Assembly (NCBI GenBank): GCA_905331475.1
Contig: CAJNYU010001128.1
Coordinates: 108,908-172,907 of the forward strand
Source: Rotaria socialis
Lineage: Eukaryota > Rotifera > Eurotatoria > Philodinida > Philodinidae
Direction: 5' to 3'
Length of the DNA stretch: 64,000 nucleotides
Position 1 is the first letter of the stretch, and each line of letters begins with the position of its first letter. The translations under genes were made by a program, and so were the position numbers. This document shows, piece after piece, positions 37,594 to 49,810 of this stretch. A model generated the notes under the pieces. The model was given only the letters and a program-made list of their open reading frames with translations, had not been told where the DNA came from and ran no database searches.

Positions 37594-37624
37594 ATATATA
37601 TATATACAGTATATATATATATAT
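37594..37624. repeat. AT-rich palindromic repeat
   Basis: Two (AT)n arms around ACAGT; likely a slippage-prone palindrome. Confidence 0.7.
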
Positions 37625-37723
37625 TGAAGAAAAATTCTTTTCCAATTACTATCAATCAAGCTCTACATAGGATTTAAAAAAGGAATATTGTTACGCATTC
37701 GGATCCTTTTCCTTTATTTATCA

Positions 37724-37901
37724 GAAAAATTTTGAAAATCTATGTGCTGTCGAATACGAAATTCAATAACACTTGACGCTTGCTGTGGATGATAACTTAT
37801 AATCCAACAAATAAGTAAAGAAGAAACAACGAACGCAGGAAGAATAATCGACATCACTATGATCAATTGTGTACCGCAATCAATTTGTTGAGAAAATGTC
37901 T
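37724..37901 (-). CDS. Candidate terminal exon with a TM helix, gene unrecognised
   Basis: On the minus strand a TTTTTCAG acceptor just beyond 37901 opens a frame that runs to a stop at 37724-37726. It encodes TFSQQIDCGTQ, a TM helix (LIIVMSIILPAFVVSSLLIC) and a cytosolic tail (WIISYHPQQASSVIEFRIRQ, then HIDFQNF). Codon use and the clean TM profile look real, but no upstream exons could be identified up to 40 kb, so it may be the last exon of a decayed gene. No function proposed. Confidence 0.35.
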
Positions 37902-39848
37902 CTGAAAAAATAAAATATTGACATATACTTATGTGTTGAGATATTTATTGATAACAAACCAATATATTCCATCAAATAAGATAACGAATATCACAGAAAA
38001 ATTATTTGTGAAGAAAAGCGAGGGAGATAAAATTTCTTTGTTCGATTTCTAAAATATTCTTTTTATTTTATCAATTATTATAATAAATTTATCTCTAAAT
38101 GTTTTCGAAATACCCATTTCAATATAGAATTTAATTTCATAATTAATAATAAGTAACAGTCGAATGATATTTAATTAAATTTTTAAAATTCTCTAATAAG
38201 TGTTCTCTTTTTTTATTGAATTTATACTAAATTTTAGTTCAAATATTAATTCAATTACTTGAATTTAGAATTGTCAATATAATAAATAAGAGTTATTATT
38301 TGTATAAAAACAGTTTTAATTAATTGTTTTTAATATTGTCTTGTTAATTTTCAATTAGAATTGCATTGATTTGTTGCTGAAAATTTTGTTTATCATTTAA
38401 TGTCAATAGAGTTATTACATTAATATTGAAGATGACAAACTACAAAATATTAATATAAAATTTTATATATTATCGGTACTATTATTTATCTCACAGGCGA
38501 AAATTAGTTTACTATATGAATTTAACTTAGGAAAGTATTCGCAAAAAAACAATTTTTGTATGCGTAAATCAAGTATTAAACTATATTTGATTATTGTTAA
38601 ACAATTGAAATTTAATACCATTCGGTTGGAACAAAAATATTGACGTTTTAATTTTGAGTCATTTATTGAATAAAATCGGTCTAGTAAATGCAAAAGTCAA
38701 CATTCAAGGTTAGGTCGAAAAAATATTATCAAGAAAATACGTTCGAATTTTACAGTATAAGTGTGAATCATCACCAACAGATAGTTATTTTAGAAAATTT
38801 CATTCAATTTTTGAGTAAAAATATCAAGTGATAACATGACTAAATATTGTTTGTTGAATCTACCAGAAAATAAAGAAAATGTTATGCTTTTTTAGGTATC
38901 AAAAGGACAAATATAATTAAACTGCATAAATTATCTATCGGACCAATGAAGAATACGATGGGAACGAACCATCGATTAGTGATGATACTTGAATTTTCTA
39001 ATTTAATAACTAATGATGATGTCATCGATATGGTTGAAATCAGAGAAATGTGATTATCATTTTTGAGTGATCTTCGACTTATGACGTTGGTTAGATAGGA
39101 TAGTGTGATGGCTGACGATGGCGATTATAATGAAGAAATGTATGTTGCAGCTCATTAACAATATTTTATCAATTGGAAACAATAACGATATACGGTTTCA
39201 TAGTTTTAGCAAGATTTTAATAATAATGCATTTCCTACGAAGTAAAATAGTTTATTTTTCATCGAATGACTATTTCACCATGCAATAATACTAATACTAT
39301 TCAGGATTGATTCGAACTGTTTTATAAAACATCTTTTCTGTTAAAAACATTTATTGCATGAGCAATCATAAATACAATTCAATCGAACTATTTACATCAA
39401 TACAAGATAATTTTTGATGTTATTCATTTATCAAGACAAAATAATGTTCAGTCGTCAAATAACTAAAGTTATTGATTGAAAATACGACAGTCGAATATAG
39501 ACGACGAATATTTATCTATGTTGAATTTGATCAAGTTATTTTTTTGGCATAGATCAATCTATATTTAAGAGAAACATGTACTATCATGTGAAATAAAATG
39601 ACATATCTTAAATTGATATCTTTTTGAGAATTTAACACAAATGATTCAACACGTTATATGCCAAATTTCTATTATAAATTTCACATAGGTTATTTCGACG
39701 ATGATCTATGCTTTGGGCAAATCAATTGGAATTGAATAAAACAAAACTATTGATTAAACACTAGAATTATTCATCATTGATAAGTCTTAAAGATAACTAG
39801 AAAAAATTTCTTCAGAGAATAGCTATTAGATTCCAATAAAACATTCTA

Positions 39849-39905
39849 TAGTGGACACCCTACGAACACTTAAAAAGTGTTCGCTATAGAGAGGTGTTCA
39901 GTACA
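39849..39905. repeat. Palindromic fragment resembling a pogo/Tigger-type end
   Basis: The perfect hairpin CGAACACTT-AAAAAGTGTTCG is flanked by CTATAG...CTATAGAGAGGTGTTC. Words such as CCTCTCTATAGCGAACAC (minus strand) recall terminal repeats of pogo-like elements. No second end or TA duplication was confirmed. Confidence 0.3.
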
Positions 39906-40329
39906 CAGAGGATATGTATTTTCACCAAAAAATAATATTCTTCAGTAAATAGCGCTGCTTTGTTTTCTAGTAGGTTCGATCCTAAAATATAAATCTATTT
40001 TGATCGCTCGTATGCCTTTGGTCATGTTGGAGATATATTTAGCGAAGAATTCTATTTAGTGATGAAAATTTTTGATCTCACTACCTTGTGATATATTCTT
40101 TTTGTCGGTCAGTTTTTGCATTAATTAAACAATAACGATTTTGATTATCTTTGATTAGTAGAATTTGTTTTTCTTCTAAACTTAATACTGGTCAATACGA
40201 ACTAGTATTTTTGTTCTCCTAATAATAGCATCAACATGGCGCAAATGACAGAATAACATTATTTCAAGGGCGAAACAGCGGATTTAAATCAGCTAAAAGT
40301 CAAAATGAAATCAGATAAATCAGTCTAAC

Positions 40330-40416
40330 TCAATTTAAATCAGGTAAATCAGTTTAACTCAATTTAAATCAGGTAAATCAGTTTAACTCAATTTAAATCA
40401 GGTAAATCACTCTAAG
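40330..40416. repeat. 29-bp tandem repeat, three copies
   Basis: Unit tcaatttaaatcaggtaaat plus cagtttaac, three copies with the last slightly diverged. It lies in the left subterminal part of the hAT-like element. Confidence 0.9.
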
Positions 40417-40559
40417 TCATCTTAAATCAGTAGTTTTAATCGAAAACAATTCGTTTAAGGCCTCAAACTATAATGAAACTTGATATTGGTATTAAAGTTA
40501 AAGTCATTGCATATCATATTATTTTAGCGTCTTACAAAGTGTAACGTCCCAAGTGAGCA

Positions 40560-40790
40560 AAAGACTGGTTAAATGACTAGTCTTTTTTCTAGTCAAGTTG
40601 ACCCGTCCCGTCTAGTCTTTGTCTCAAAAACTACTCGTCCACGACTAGTCCGATTTTTTATCCGTCATGCATACGCGTCCTAGTACTCTGATTGACGACT
40701 AGTCATAAAATCTAATAAGAGTAGTCGTGACGAGTGTCCCTGTCGCCCGTCCGAAAATGGTCTATGAATGAAAAATTAAGGGCGTCTGGG
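40560..40790. repeat. GACTAGTC-rich block beside the assembly gap
   Basis: The palindrome GACTAGTC or ACTAGTC recurs at least six times, mixed with GTCCCGT/ACGAGT words, and runs into the N gap. It is different in composition from the flanking AT-rich DNA and is probably a nested repeat insertion. Confidence 0.5.
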
Positions 40791-40794
40791 ACGA

Positions 40795-41615
40795 NNNNNN
40801 NNNNNNNNNNNNNNNNNNNNNNNNNNNNNNNNNNNNNNNNNNNNNNNNNNNNNNNNNNNNNNNNNNNNNNNNNNNNNNNNNNNNNNNNNNNNNNNNNNNN
40901 NNNNNNNNNNNNNNNNNNNNNNNNNNNNNNNNNNNNNNNNNNNNNNNNNNNNNNNNNNNNNNNNNNNNNNNNNNNNNNNNNNNNNNNNNNNNNNNNNNNN
41001 NNNNNNNNNNNNNNNNNNNNNNNNNNNNNNNNNNNNNNNNNNNNNNNNNNNNNNNNNNNNNNNNNNNNNNNNNNNNNNNNNNNNNNNNNNNNNNNNNNNN
41101 NNNNNNNNNNNNNNNNNNNNNNNNNNNNNNNNNNNNNNNNNNNNNNNNNNNNNNNNNNNNNNNNNNNNNNNNNNNNNNNNNNNNNNNNNNNNNNNNNNNN
41201 NNNNNNNNNNNNNNNNNNNNNNNNNNNNNNNNNNNNNNNNNNNNNNNNNNNNNNNNNNNNNNNNNNNNNNNNNNNNNNNNNNNNNNNNNNNNNNNNNNNN
41301 NNNNNNNNNNNNNNNNNNNNNNNNNNNNNNNNNNNNNNNNNNNNNNNNNNNNNNNNNNNNNNNNNNNNNNNNNNNNNNNNNNNNNNNNNNNNNNNNNNNN
41401 NNNNNNNNNNNNNNNNNNNNNNNNNNNNNNNNNNNNNNNNNNNNNNNNNNNNNNNNNNNNNNNNNNNNNNNNNNNNNNNNNNNNNNNNNNNNNNNNNNNN
41501 NNNNNNNNNNNNNNNNNNNNNNNNNNNNNNNNNNNNNNNNNNNNNNNNNNNNNNNNNNNNNNNNNNNNNNNNNNNNNNNNNNNNNNNNNNNNNNNNNNNN
41601 NNNNNNNNNNNNNNN
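40795..41615. other. Assembly gap (821 N)
   Basis: Run of N; frames spanning it are artefacts. Confidence 0.99.
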
Positions 41616-42644
41616 CCATATTGTCGTCTAATCGATTGAAAAGGGTTCAACAAACTGCATGATCTTTTCTGTATGTTTTATATAAATATTATATTACTAT
41701 TACAAGAACAGAGAACAGTGTCTCGATTTAAGCAATTATTTTAGATAATGAACCAGCGTGTGTGCCATCTCGAATTAATAATAAATGCATTTGATCAAAA
41801 CAAAATACTTCATGTGCGTAAAAGCCGATATATAACAATATATCTATATGGGTATATTGTAGTGCGAAAATACTTGCTACAAACAAAGCCACCATAAAAT
41901 AATAAGTATCCTTATTCTTTTCTATTTTAATTAACTATTTCATCAGAGAGTTTATCAAGGGTCCTTAATTCAATATATGAAACAATCTGAATAAAACAAA
42001 TATAAATTCTTTAGATCTCAGCCATATATCGTATAAAAGCTGAAAACTGCAATAAATTGAAAATTCTCACTGAGAAAGAGAATGATTTAAATTACTTAAA
42101 ATCATTTAAACTCACTTTAAATCAGCTTAAATCAGCAAAATCAGTTTAACTCATTTTAAATCACCGAAATCAGGTAAACTCATTTTAAATCACAAAATGA
42201 CAAATCGCTGTTTCCCCCTTGCATTGTTTGCATACTTCTCGCATCTGTTCAAGACAAATTATATATATATATATATTGTCTCTTTTCGTCTGATCAATAA
42301 AGAAAAGTGATTATATTGAATGAGCAGGTAATTATAACTGAACGACATTCTCTTTGAAATCATAATCGTTGTTCACTACAGAGATATTTTGTTTTAGACA
42401 GGGACCGTGAAAAATGTCCAGTATAAAAAGATTTTAGTGTAGTTTTAGATAGATTTTAAAGTTTTCACTTTCAGAATGAAGTAGAATGGCAATACTCAAT
42501 CTATTAACTTCACTGAGTTGCATTCATTCATTCATTCATATTTTAAATTCGAGAGATAATTTAATTTAGTTTATCCAATGATTGAAAGAAAAAAACGTTA
42601 ATAGCACATAATAGAAATTGAAAGAATATGAAAAACAAAATTGA

Positions 42645-45600
42645 CTAAAAATTTGTTGTATTTGTATCAAAAAGACCTTTAAGCATTTGTTTCCGTCGAA
42701 TCGTATCAATATAAGAGCGATTTTCAATAACTTCGGGATGATCTGTTGGTAAGGTTTTCAATAATTGTTCGATCGATCTTTCTGTTGATAAAATAGCATC
42801 TTCAAATCTTCCCAAGCCTGTATACGTTGTTGCAATATTAAAATGTGTAACAGCAATGGTTGGATGATTTTCTGGTAGGCACATTAATTCAATTTCAAGA
42901 CTTTTTAAATAACATGGTAACGCATCACCGTATTGCTCTTGTCGATAATACATTGAACCAATATTATTGTAGAGTGACGCAAACGATGGATGTGTCGCTG
43001 GTAAATATTCTTGTTGAAATTCTAAGGCACGTTTAAAATGAACAAGTGCATCGCCATAACGATGCATTTTATTATAAACATTTCCTATACTATTATTAAA
43101 TGAAGCAAGTGCTGGTGGGTTTCGTGGTTCGATAACACGTTGAGTTTCGAGTGCTTTACTATAATATGTTAAAGCATCATCATATTTATCTTGTAAAACA
43201 TAAGCATCACCTAAATTATCATAAGTCGATGCAAGATCTGGATTATTTGATTCATTTAATTGTTGAAGAATTTTTAAAGCACGATCAAATGATTTAGCTG
43301 CATCACTATATTTTCCTTGTTTTAAATAAACAACACCAACATTATTTGAATATGAAGCAATAGCTGTTAAATTTGGATTATGTGAATGTAATTGTACGTC
43401 AAGTGCTTTTTGGTGATATTCAATTGCTTTTGTATATTCTTCTTGACGGAAATACATTGAACCAATATTATTATATGTTGGAGATAATTGTACAGCATCA
43501 GATGGAACAAATCGAAGGAATGTATCTAATGATAGATGAAATAATTCAGCAGCACGTTTAAAATCACCTCGAGTGTGACATGCTGCGCCGAGTATATGAC
43601 ATGATGCAGCTATTGAACCTTGAAGATTTGGATCAGATTTAACTGTTTCATCATCAAATATCATTTGAACTAATTGTTCAGCACGTGCTTGCTGATTCAT
43701 CATTATCATTAATTTTATTAAAGAAACAAATGGTGCAGCACCTTTAACTTCGTTTCGTTTTGTTTCAAGCATTCGTTGAATAGAACGTTCATTTTCACAT
43801 TTAATTAATGTTAAATGAATTGAAGCTACTCCATTTTCATTATTATTGCCTTTCTTTTCAACTTTAGTTAAACGCCCAATGATACCCATATTTAACAAAA
43901 TATCATTGCTATCGTCAACAGTATATCTAAGTGAATATGCATTAGCACATTTCATATTCGGTGATAGATCGAAATGAAGAACAACAGGTACATATTCTTC
44001 GGATAGGTTTGGAAGATTTTTAGCTATTTGAATGGCTTTTGATAAATCTGTTGAACCAAATAAAATTTGGCTAAAAACAAGTAGGCCATGATTTGTTAAG
44101 CTTTTTTGCAAATCTTCTAAATCATTTTGATGAATGGTTTGGCCTAAATAAACAGTTAAAGATGTATTTGATATCGATTCATTTTCGATTTGATGATATA
44201 AATCTTGAATAAATAAACGAAATTTAAATAGAATGTCAGCTTCTGGTATACGAAGAGCTTTATTTAACATCTAAAAATTAAAAGAATTGTTTAGAAAAAA
44301 ACCAATCGTGATTGTTTTTTTTTATTATTATTTTAATTTACCTTTGATAAGAAACATTGCCGTGTAAACCACCAAACAGCTCGATGTTTTTCATAATCAG
44401 TTTCAAATTCATCAATAATAGATAATTCTTCTGAATTTCCTTCATATTCTTGACGAGCAAAATTTACTAATTCTTTCATCGCATATTCAGTTTCATCACT
44501 ATCGAGTATTATCTCACTTATTAATTGTGAATAAATAAACATAGGATCAGGCGTACTTGAATTCGATGATATATTCATGTAAGCTATTAAATCACGTGTA
44601 ATTTGATTTATATCAATCGATATTTGTTTATAAACATCATTTATATTTGTATAGAAACCTTTAATTTTTGAATTTTTATTTAATAGATTTTGTTTATTTT
44701 GATCGTTTTCATTTAAAATATAAATAGCATATATTTGTTGAAGATCTTCAATGCGTGGAAGAATTGAATTACTAAAAACATCTGATAAGATAAAAATAAC
44801 TTTTTCATTTGATATACTGTTGATAAACGCAATACAATCATCAATATCATCAAAAGTTTTCAAGAAATTTACAAGGCTACGAAGAGGTTTTATTATTGAA
44901 TCATCAGGTTTTGTAGAGTTCAAATAGACAAGAATAAAATATTCAACATTTCCACGCTCTCGAGGAGCATTGCCCATTGAAGTTTCAGTATGTTCGACTT
45001 GTTGTTCTATATTCAATAAAAACAAAAAATAAAATTGCACAATCATTAATAATCTAGATAGAACATATTCTATACAAAATAGTTAAGTTTGTTTCGACGG
45101 TGAATTCGAAAATGTTGTATTCAGTTTTAGGATATACGAGGGGAACTTGCTATTCGTATAAAAGTCTATCGAAAAGAACGAGTTAATTGTAATATAGTTT
45201 AATGATAAAATTTGAAGAAAAAAATTTTCACTTTTCTTGAAATATTCACTTAGCAAAAAACTCGATAAGAAGTGAATTGAATTTGGTTAAAAGTTTATTT
45301 TTTATTGAAAACATAATAAAAAAAAGTTCAGATTTAAAAAGAAGTCTGATTCTATTTTTGGTTCAAGTTTTAGAATGTTCTACCAATGTTTATTTCATCT
45401 ATGAACCATCAATTTTTCGTATTTTTTCTAAGTTATTTTCTCTTCACCCTAATTATTGCTCACATATACAAGTTTCCAAATTGTTTTTATAAATATGCCT
45501 TAACTAGGCTACAAAAAATATAAATCTATATGATATATGAAAGAGAATTGATACGATACTTGTTTTCTTTCAATTAAAAAAATAACATTCGCATACTATC

Positions 45601-48219
45601 TAAAAATCTATACGGGTAGAAGTTTTCTGATTATTAAAAAATCATATTAAACATATCAGTTCAATTAACCGTTTGCTACAGCTATTGGAGTTTATCCATA
45701 CGATTCTACCGCACCATTGATTATTTTTCTTGCAAGATGTATACTATCGAAACAAATTATGAAATCATTAACATACACGAAGAACTATGAATCTAATCGG
45801 TAGACTACGTCAGATGCTCAATTTCGAAAATCTATTTTGACAGATCAGATAGAATCAAACTAGTTAGAATAGTAGCTATATTGATAAATATAAAAAGTAA
45901 ACATACGTCGGATAATTCCAAGTCGTGTCAGTAATAATTGGGTTCCATCACCAACATTAGGTAAATCTCGAGTAGAATTCATACTCATCGAAGACGTTGG
46001 TTGAAGTCTTTGTTCATTTTGATTATTTTCAACATTGGAAGATATTGATCGAAGAAATTGAACAAATTCATTCGATTGATGATTTTCATTTTGATTATTA
46101 TCATTGTCTGAATCAGAACAGCCACCTAAATTAGTATACATATTTAATGAATTTTTCTTCGTAATAATATTGTTTTTGTTAACCTTTTTGCTGTTGTATA
46201 TTCAATGATTCTGATTTTTGTCTGATTGGTTTATCAAGAGTTTCTTCATGAGCATCAGTTGATATTTCAAATGGTGAATCGAGATTATCAGTCACAGATA
46301 ACATTGTGGACAGCTGAGGAGGACCTATAAATAGTTATGTAAAGTTTCTGTAAACTAAAAAGTTTATTTTGATAAAACCATAAATTCTTTTCGGTGGAGG
46401 TGCACGAGTTGGTGGAGGTGATTCTGGATCAGTAGATGATAAGATGGGTAAAAAATCTCTTGGATGCGGCTCAGAGTTTTGTCGTTGTCGATTATTTCCT
46501 GATTGAATTGATATCAATGATTCAGAATCAGGTAATTCAAAAACATCAGCTGTAAAACCTTCACTTGCTAAATAAAAATCAACCAGAAATGAAAAGAGTC
46601 GTCGTTTTTTTGTGTAAATAAATAGTACAAGTTTTTTCGAGATCGGCTTGTGGCACAGCGAGCAATGTTGCCTTTTTTTTCTAAGAAAAACAAGTTAGGT
46701 AAATATATAAATATAGTTCAAGCTTACTTCGGATTCTTGCAGATTAGATTGTTCACTTAATCTTGTTTCTGTTCTTAATGTTTGATCTAGTATTCAATTT
46801 CAATTTATTTTCATAATACAATTAAATGAAATAATTACTTTCACTGATTCGGCGTCCATTGTTTAATGACACTGGTGGTTTTCGTTTTTGAGTATTGTCT
46901 ATAGTCTAATTCAAAAGTAAATTTAACTGTTTCAGTTTTTTGTTTTCTTTCAAATAAATAAATTCTGACATGTTTAGATGTTTGTTGCTTTGTTTTTGAT
47001 GATATGTGTCTTTGTTCGTTGTTGCTTGTATTGAATGGTATTTTATTTCGTGAAGCTAAATGATTAGTGATTTATTAACTGCAGTGATAATTAAAACAAG
47101 AATAATATTTTACTTGGAGGAGTTGTGGATAGGCTTGATGAGCTCTAAATTTATTTGAAATAGGATTCATTTAGTAAAAAGAAAAGCCGAAAGACAAAGA
47201 ATACAAACTGTGTCGCTTTCTGATTGACATCTAAATAAAAAGTAAAATAATTGTTCCAAAAAAAAATGAATATAAATAGTTTACTCTTGACATGGCTTTG
47301 ATCCGATAATGTTTTCAACTTTAAAAACATGATTTCCATCAGTTTTAGTTAATGCATGTTCACAACAAGTTGTTATTCGATCTTCTAGTAAGTCATTTAT
47401 AAAAAAATCTAATTTGATTCTTGAGCTATTTCGATAACGTTTTGATTTAAATGTTAATTGATCTTTAATGAATATATATTTCAAATCGAGAAAAACAAAT
47501 GTTAAAAGTTGTTCAAATTACCTCCAGATGATAAACAACCTTTGAAAACTGTTCTACCATTTTGAAGAATCGTTATCTCATCTCCATGTTTACCAGCAGC
47601 TGAATTACGATAAGTTAATGTAACTAATGAGCATTCTCTTGAGCTACTGAGCTACAATTAAATTAACGAGAAATGAATATTTTGTAGTCGTATAAAAACG
47701 ATAAAAAAAACACATACTGAATTATTGTGATGGTTGTGATGACGTTGATGATATTGAGAGAGACTACCACTTCTATATCTTGACTATTTAAGAAATGAAA
47801 TAAAACAAGAATACGTGAAAAAATTAATTTACTGATTCTTCATAGCAATCAGAAGTATTCAATCGTTGGCGATTATCTCTATGGCCACTTGTTTGAGAAT
47901 GTGACCGGGTATGTCGTCGTCTATCGATGCCCTAATTTTCGAGAATACAAAAAAATTTAGAATTATTTCACATAATTAATTGAATTTTATTTTTGTAAAA
48001 TAAGAAATAATATATTAAAATATTAACCTGCACATCATGAATAATTGACTGAAATTCTCGTCGAAGATCATTTTCACATTGTCTTTCAAGATCAATTGCT
48101 CTTGAAAAATTATATTTGTTTAAATAAAACTTAATAAAACTAACTCACTGTTCAATTATTCGTTGACTAATTATATCTTTGGCCAATCGAAGTCGTTCAC
48201 GTCTTAGTAAATAATCCAT
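42645..48219 (-). CDS. ART-TPR protein, paralogue 1 (degenerate ADP-ribosyltransferase plus 7 TPRs)
   Basis: Seventeen minus-strand exons join in phase to 1257 residues: 48219-48149, 48100-48028, 47931-47833, 47783-47718, 47651-47522, 47462-47285, 47230-47209, 47144-47114, 47055-46970, 46905-46839, 46786-46728, 46680-46629, 46567-46379, 46324-46184, 46125-45907, 45006-44342, 44270-42645. Order: basic helical start MDYLLRRERLRLAKD; an unclassified module (GKHGDEITILQNGRTVFKGC ... KLDFFIND); a Ser/Pro/Gln-rich linker; an alpha/beta domain typical of bdelloid ART proteins (YFILVYLNS, DDCIAFINSISNEKVIFILS, LQQIYAIYIL); the join FLSKMLNKALRIPEADILFK; an ART-like domain; seven kinesin-light-chain-type TPRs. 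The ART hallmarks are altered: the usual YRGQ reads YLGQ, the STS region reads FGS, and no ExE is found near NDILLNMG. It is probably a pseudoenzyme scaffold. Small linker exons are the least certain. Confidence 0.85.
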
Positions 48220-49810
48220 TTTGTTTTCTAGTTTACTGCGTAAATAACTTTATGATTAACTATCAAGTATTTTCATTTAATAATATTGATCGTAAATAAT
48301 CATATCTGATTTAACCTAAAGAAAAAAAAAGCCTCATCAGTTGATTTCAACTAAGTCATTCATAGTCAACATAATTTTTTGTCGATAACAGTGCACGTTG
48401 TCTTACACTGCTATATATTACTTATTATTCACCAAGAAACGTTAAAAAAATAAAGAAAAAGACAGAACGCAAAGAAGGAAAAATAAAATAAAAATGAAGG
48501 CTCTTTTTTTGTGCAGTAAATACCTTTAAAGTTACACACTTACGTTTGTCTCTTTCGTCGAATGTGGTTTTTATTTTTTTAGAAAATAACAGAAACAAGA
48601 CGTGTTAGTAGAGTGTCCTTCGGGTGTCCTTACATGCAATTAAACATGCGATGAAAAAAATGATCCATCCATATCAATATGAAGCGATATAATTTTACTT
48701 GTTATAAATTGTTGGATTATCGTTCTAGTAGCACTAATTTTAAATATTAAAATAAACTTGAAAAAGATATATAATTCTTATTTTGTATATAAAGCGTTTA
48801 CTATATCAAAGATTCTCGATCAGAAGCATTTTCATGATAAATAAGTCGATGAGAAGAAAATATTCAGTAAAATATAACTATTCTATCGATTTTCTCTTTT
48901 GTTTTTATCATACAGAACAAATACAACTTGATTAAACGTTTATCAAGAAATGAAGTGCTTTAGCCTATGCATGATAGTAAGAAGTTCTTACAATATCTTT
49001 TATCAATCAAGTAGCACAAGACTTTTTATCGATTTTGAAATTTGTTTTACAGAATAATGGTACAAATTTCATGTTACAATTCAAATGTCAATGTATGCTG
49101 GACCGATAAGAGGTGAATTAAAGAAAAAGTATCCTCTTAAAAAACAAATGCTGTCGTTGCTCTTTCTTTACTACTAAATGAATGAAATTTTTCTTTTTCT
49201 TTCAGTCTCAAATTTTCGATTCTTTGATTTAAAAAAAGAAAAATTGAAATATGATCGATAAATGTCAAAATTATTTTGGTAAGCATTTTTCTTGCTTGAT
49301 TTTCATTTCAATAATATAAACATGCCTTGCAGAGGTCCTGATTTCTTTTTATCGTCGTTCTCATTTTGTTTTTAATGTTAATAAAAAGTCTTATGATTTT
49401 TATTTTCGACAATTTCTTTTGAAGAAACGAGCACCCAAATTTCCGAAAATTCAAGTGATTCCACAACACGAGAAACGAATCTGAGCGACTTCGGAAAAAA
49501 ATCGAACCGCTACGAAAAATCATATTGACAAAATATAATAAAACACATTTTTTTGTGGAAGACTTCAATTCTAATTATTTTATTGTAATATATTCATTAA
49601 AAGACGACACCTGTATTCATCAATGTGCGCTTGACGACGACTGCGCAAAATAGTGTGAGTGTGTTTTTGTTGTTCTTACACCATTCGCTATTCTATTTGA
49701 GTTTGTTGTTGTTTTTGCAATATGTATCATAGGCAGCACAACGAGGTAAAACGCTGCCATTAAATACTGAATATTTTAGGATTAGTGACTGTCCAATCAC
49801 TTTAATTATC
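48220..49810. other. Intergenic region between ART-TPR 1 and the RING gene
   Basis: Divergent promoter region; AT-rich with no supported gene. An 86-codon minus frame at 49308-49568 has no recognisable motif. Confidence 0.5.

Larger units (their letters stand above)
33460..37723. other. Gene-poor region upstream of the MMP gene
   Basis: No supported gene in about 4.2 kb; probably MMP promoter sequence nearest 33460. Contains (TA)n at 34301-34329, (GA)n at 34701-34728 and another short GA run near 36375. Several 60-100 codon frames (for example 36213-36491, 37136-37450) have the composition of AT-rich non-coding DNA. Confidence 0.5.
40265..42221. mobile_element. hAT-like element, family 1 (long copy, gapped)
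   Basis: Left end CAAGGGCGAAACAGCG and right end CGCTGTTTCCCCCTTG are inverted repeats and match the short copy at 13476-13709. Flanking 8-bp repeats are CATTATTT (40257-40264) and CATTGTTT (42222-42229), one mismatch. Subterminal regions carry the same tttaaatca/aactca words as the short copy. The interior holds a gap and unrelated sequence, including a GACTAGTC-rich block, which may be a nested insertion. No transposase could be seen outside the gap. Confidence 0.7.
37902..42644. other. Gene-poor AT-rich region, with a gapped hAT-like element
   Basis: No gene supported. Contents: a palindromic pogo-like fragment at 39849-39905, the family 1 hAT-like element at 40265-42221 with an 821-N gap, and an (AT)n tract near 42258-42277. 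Confidence 0.55.

Noticed and set aside
40712-41653. Long open frames of about 300 codons on both strands
   Set aside because: They consist almost entirely of the N gap at 40795-41615.
43373-43561. Plus-strand frame inside the ART-TPR 1 gene
   Set aside because: Antisense shadow of the TPR-coding exon.
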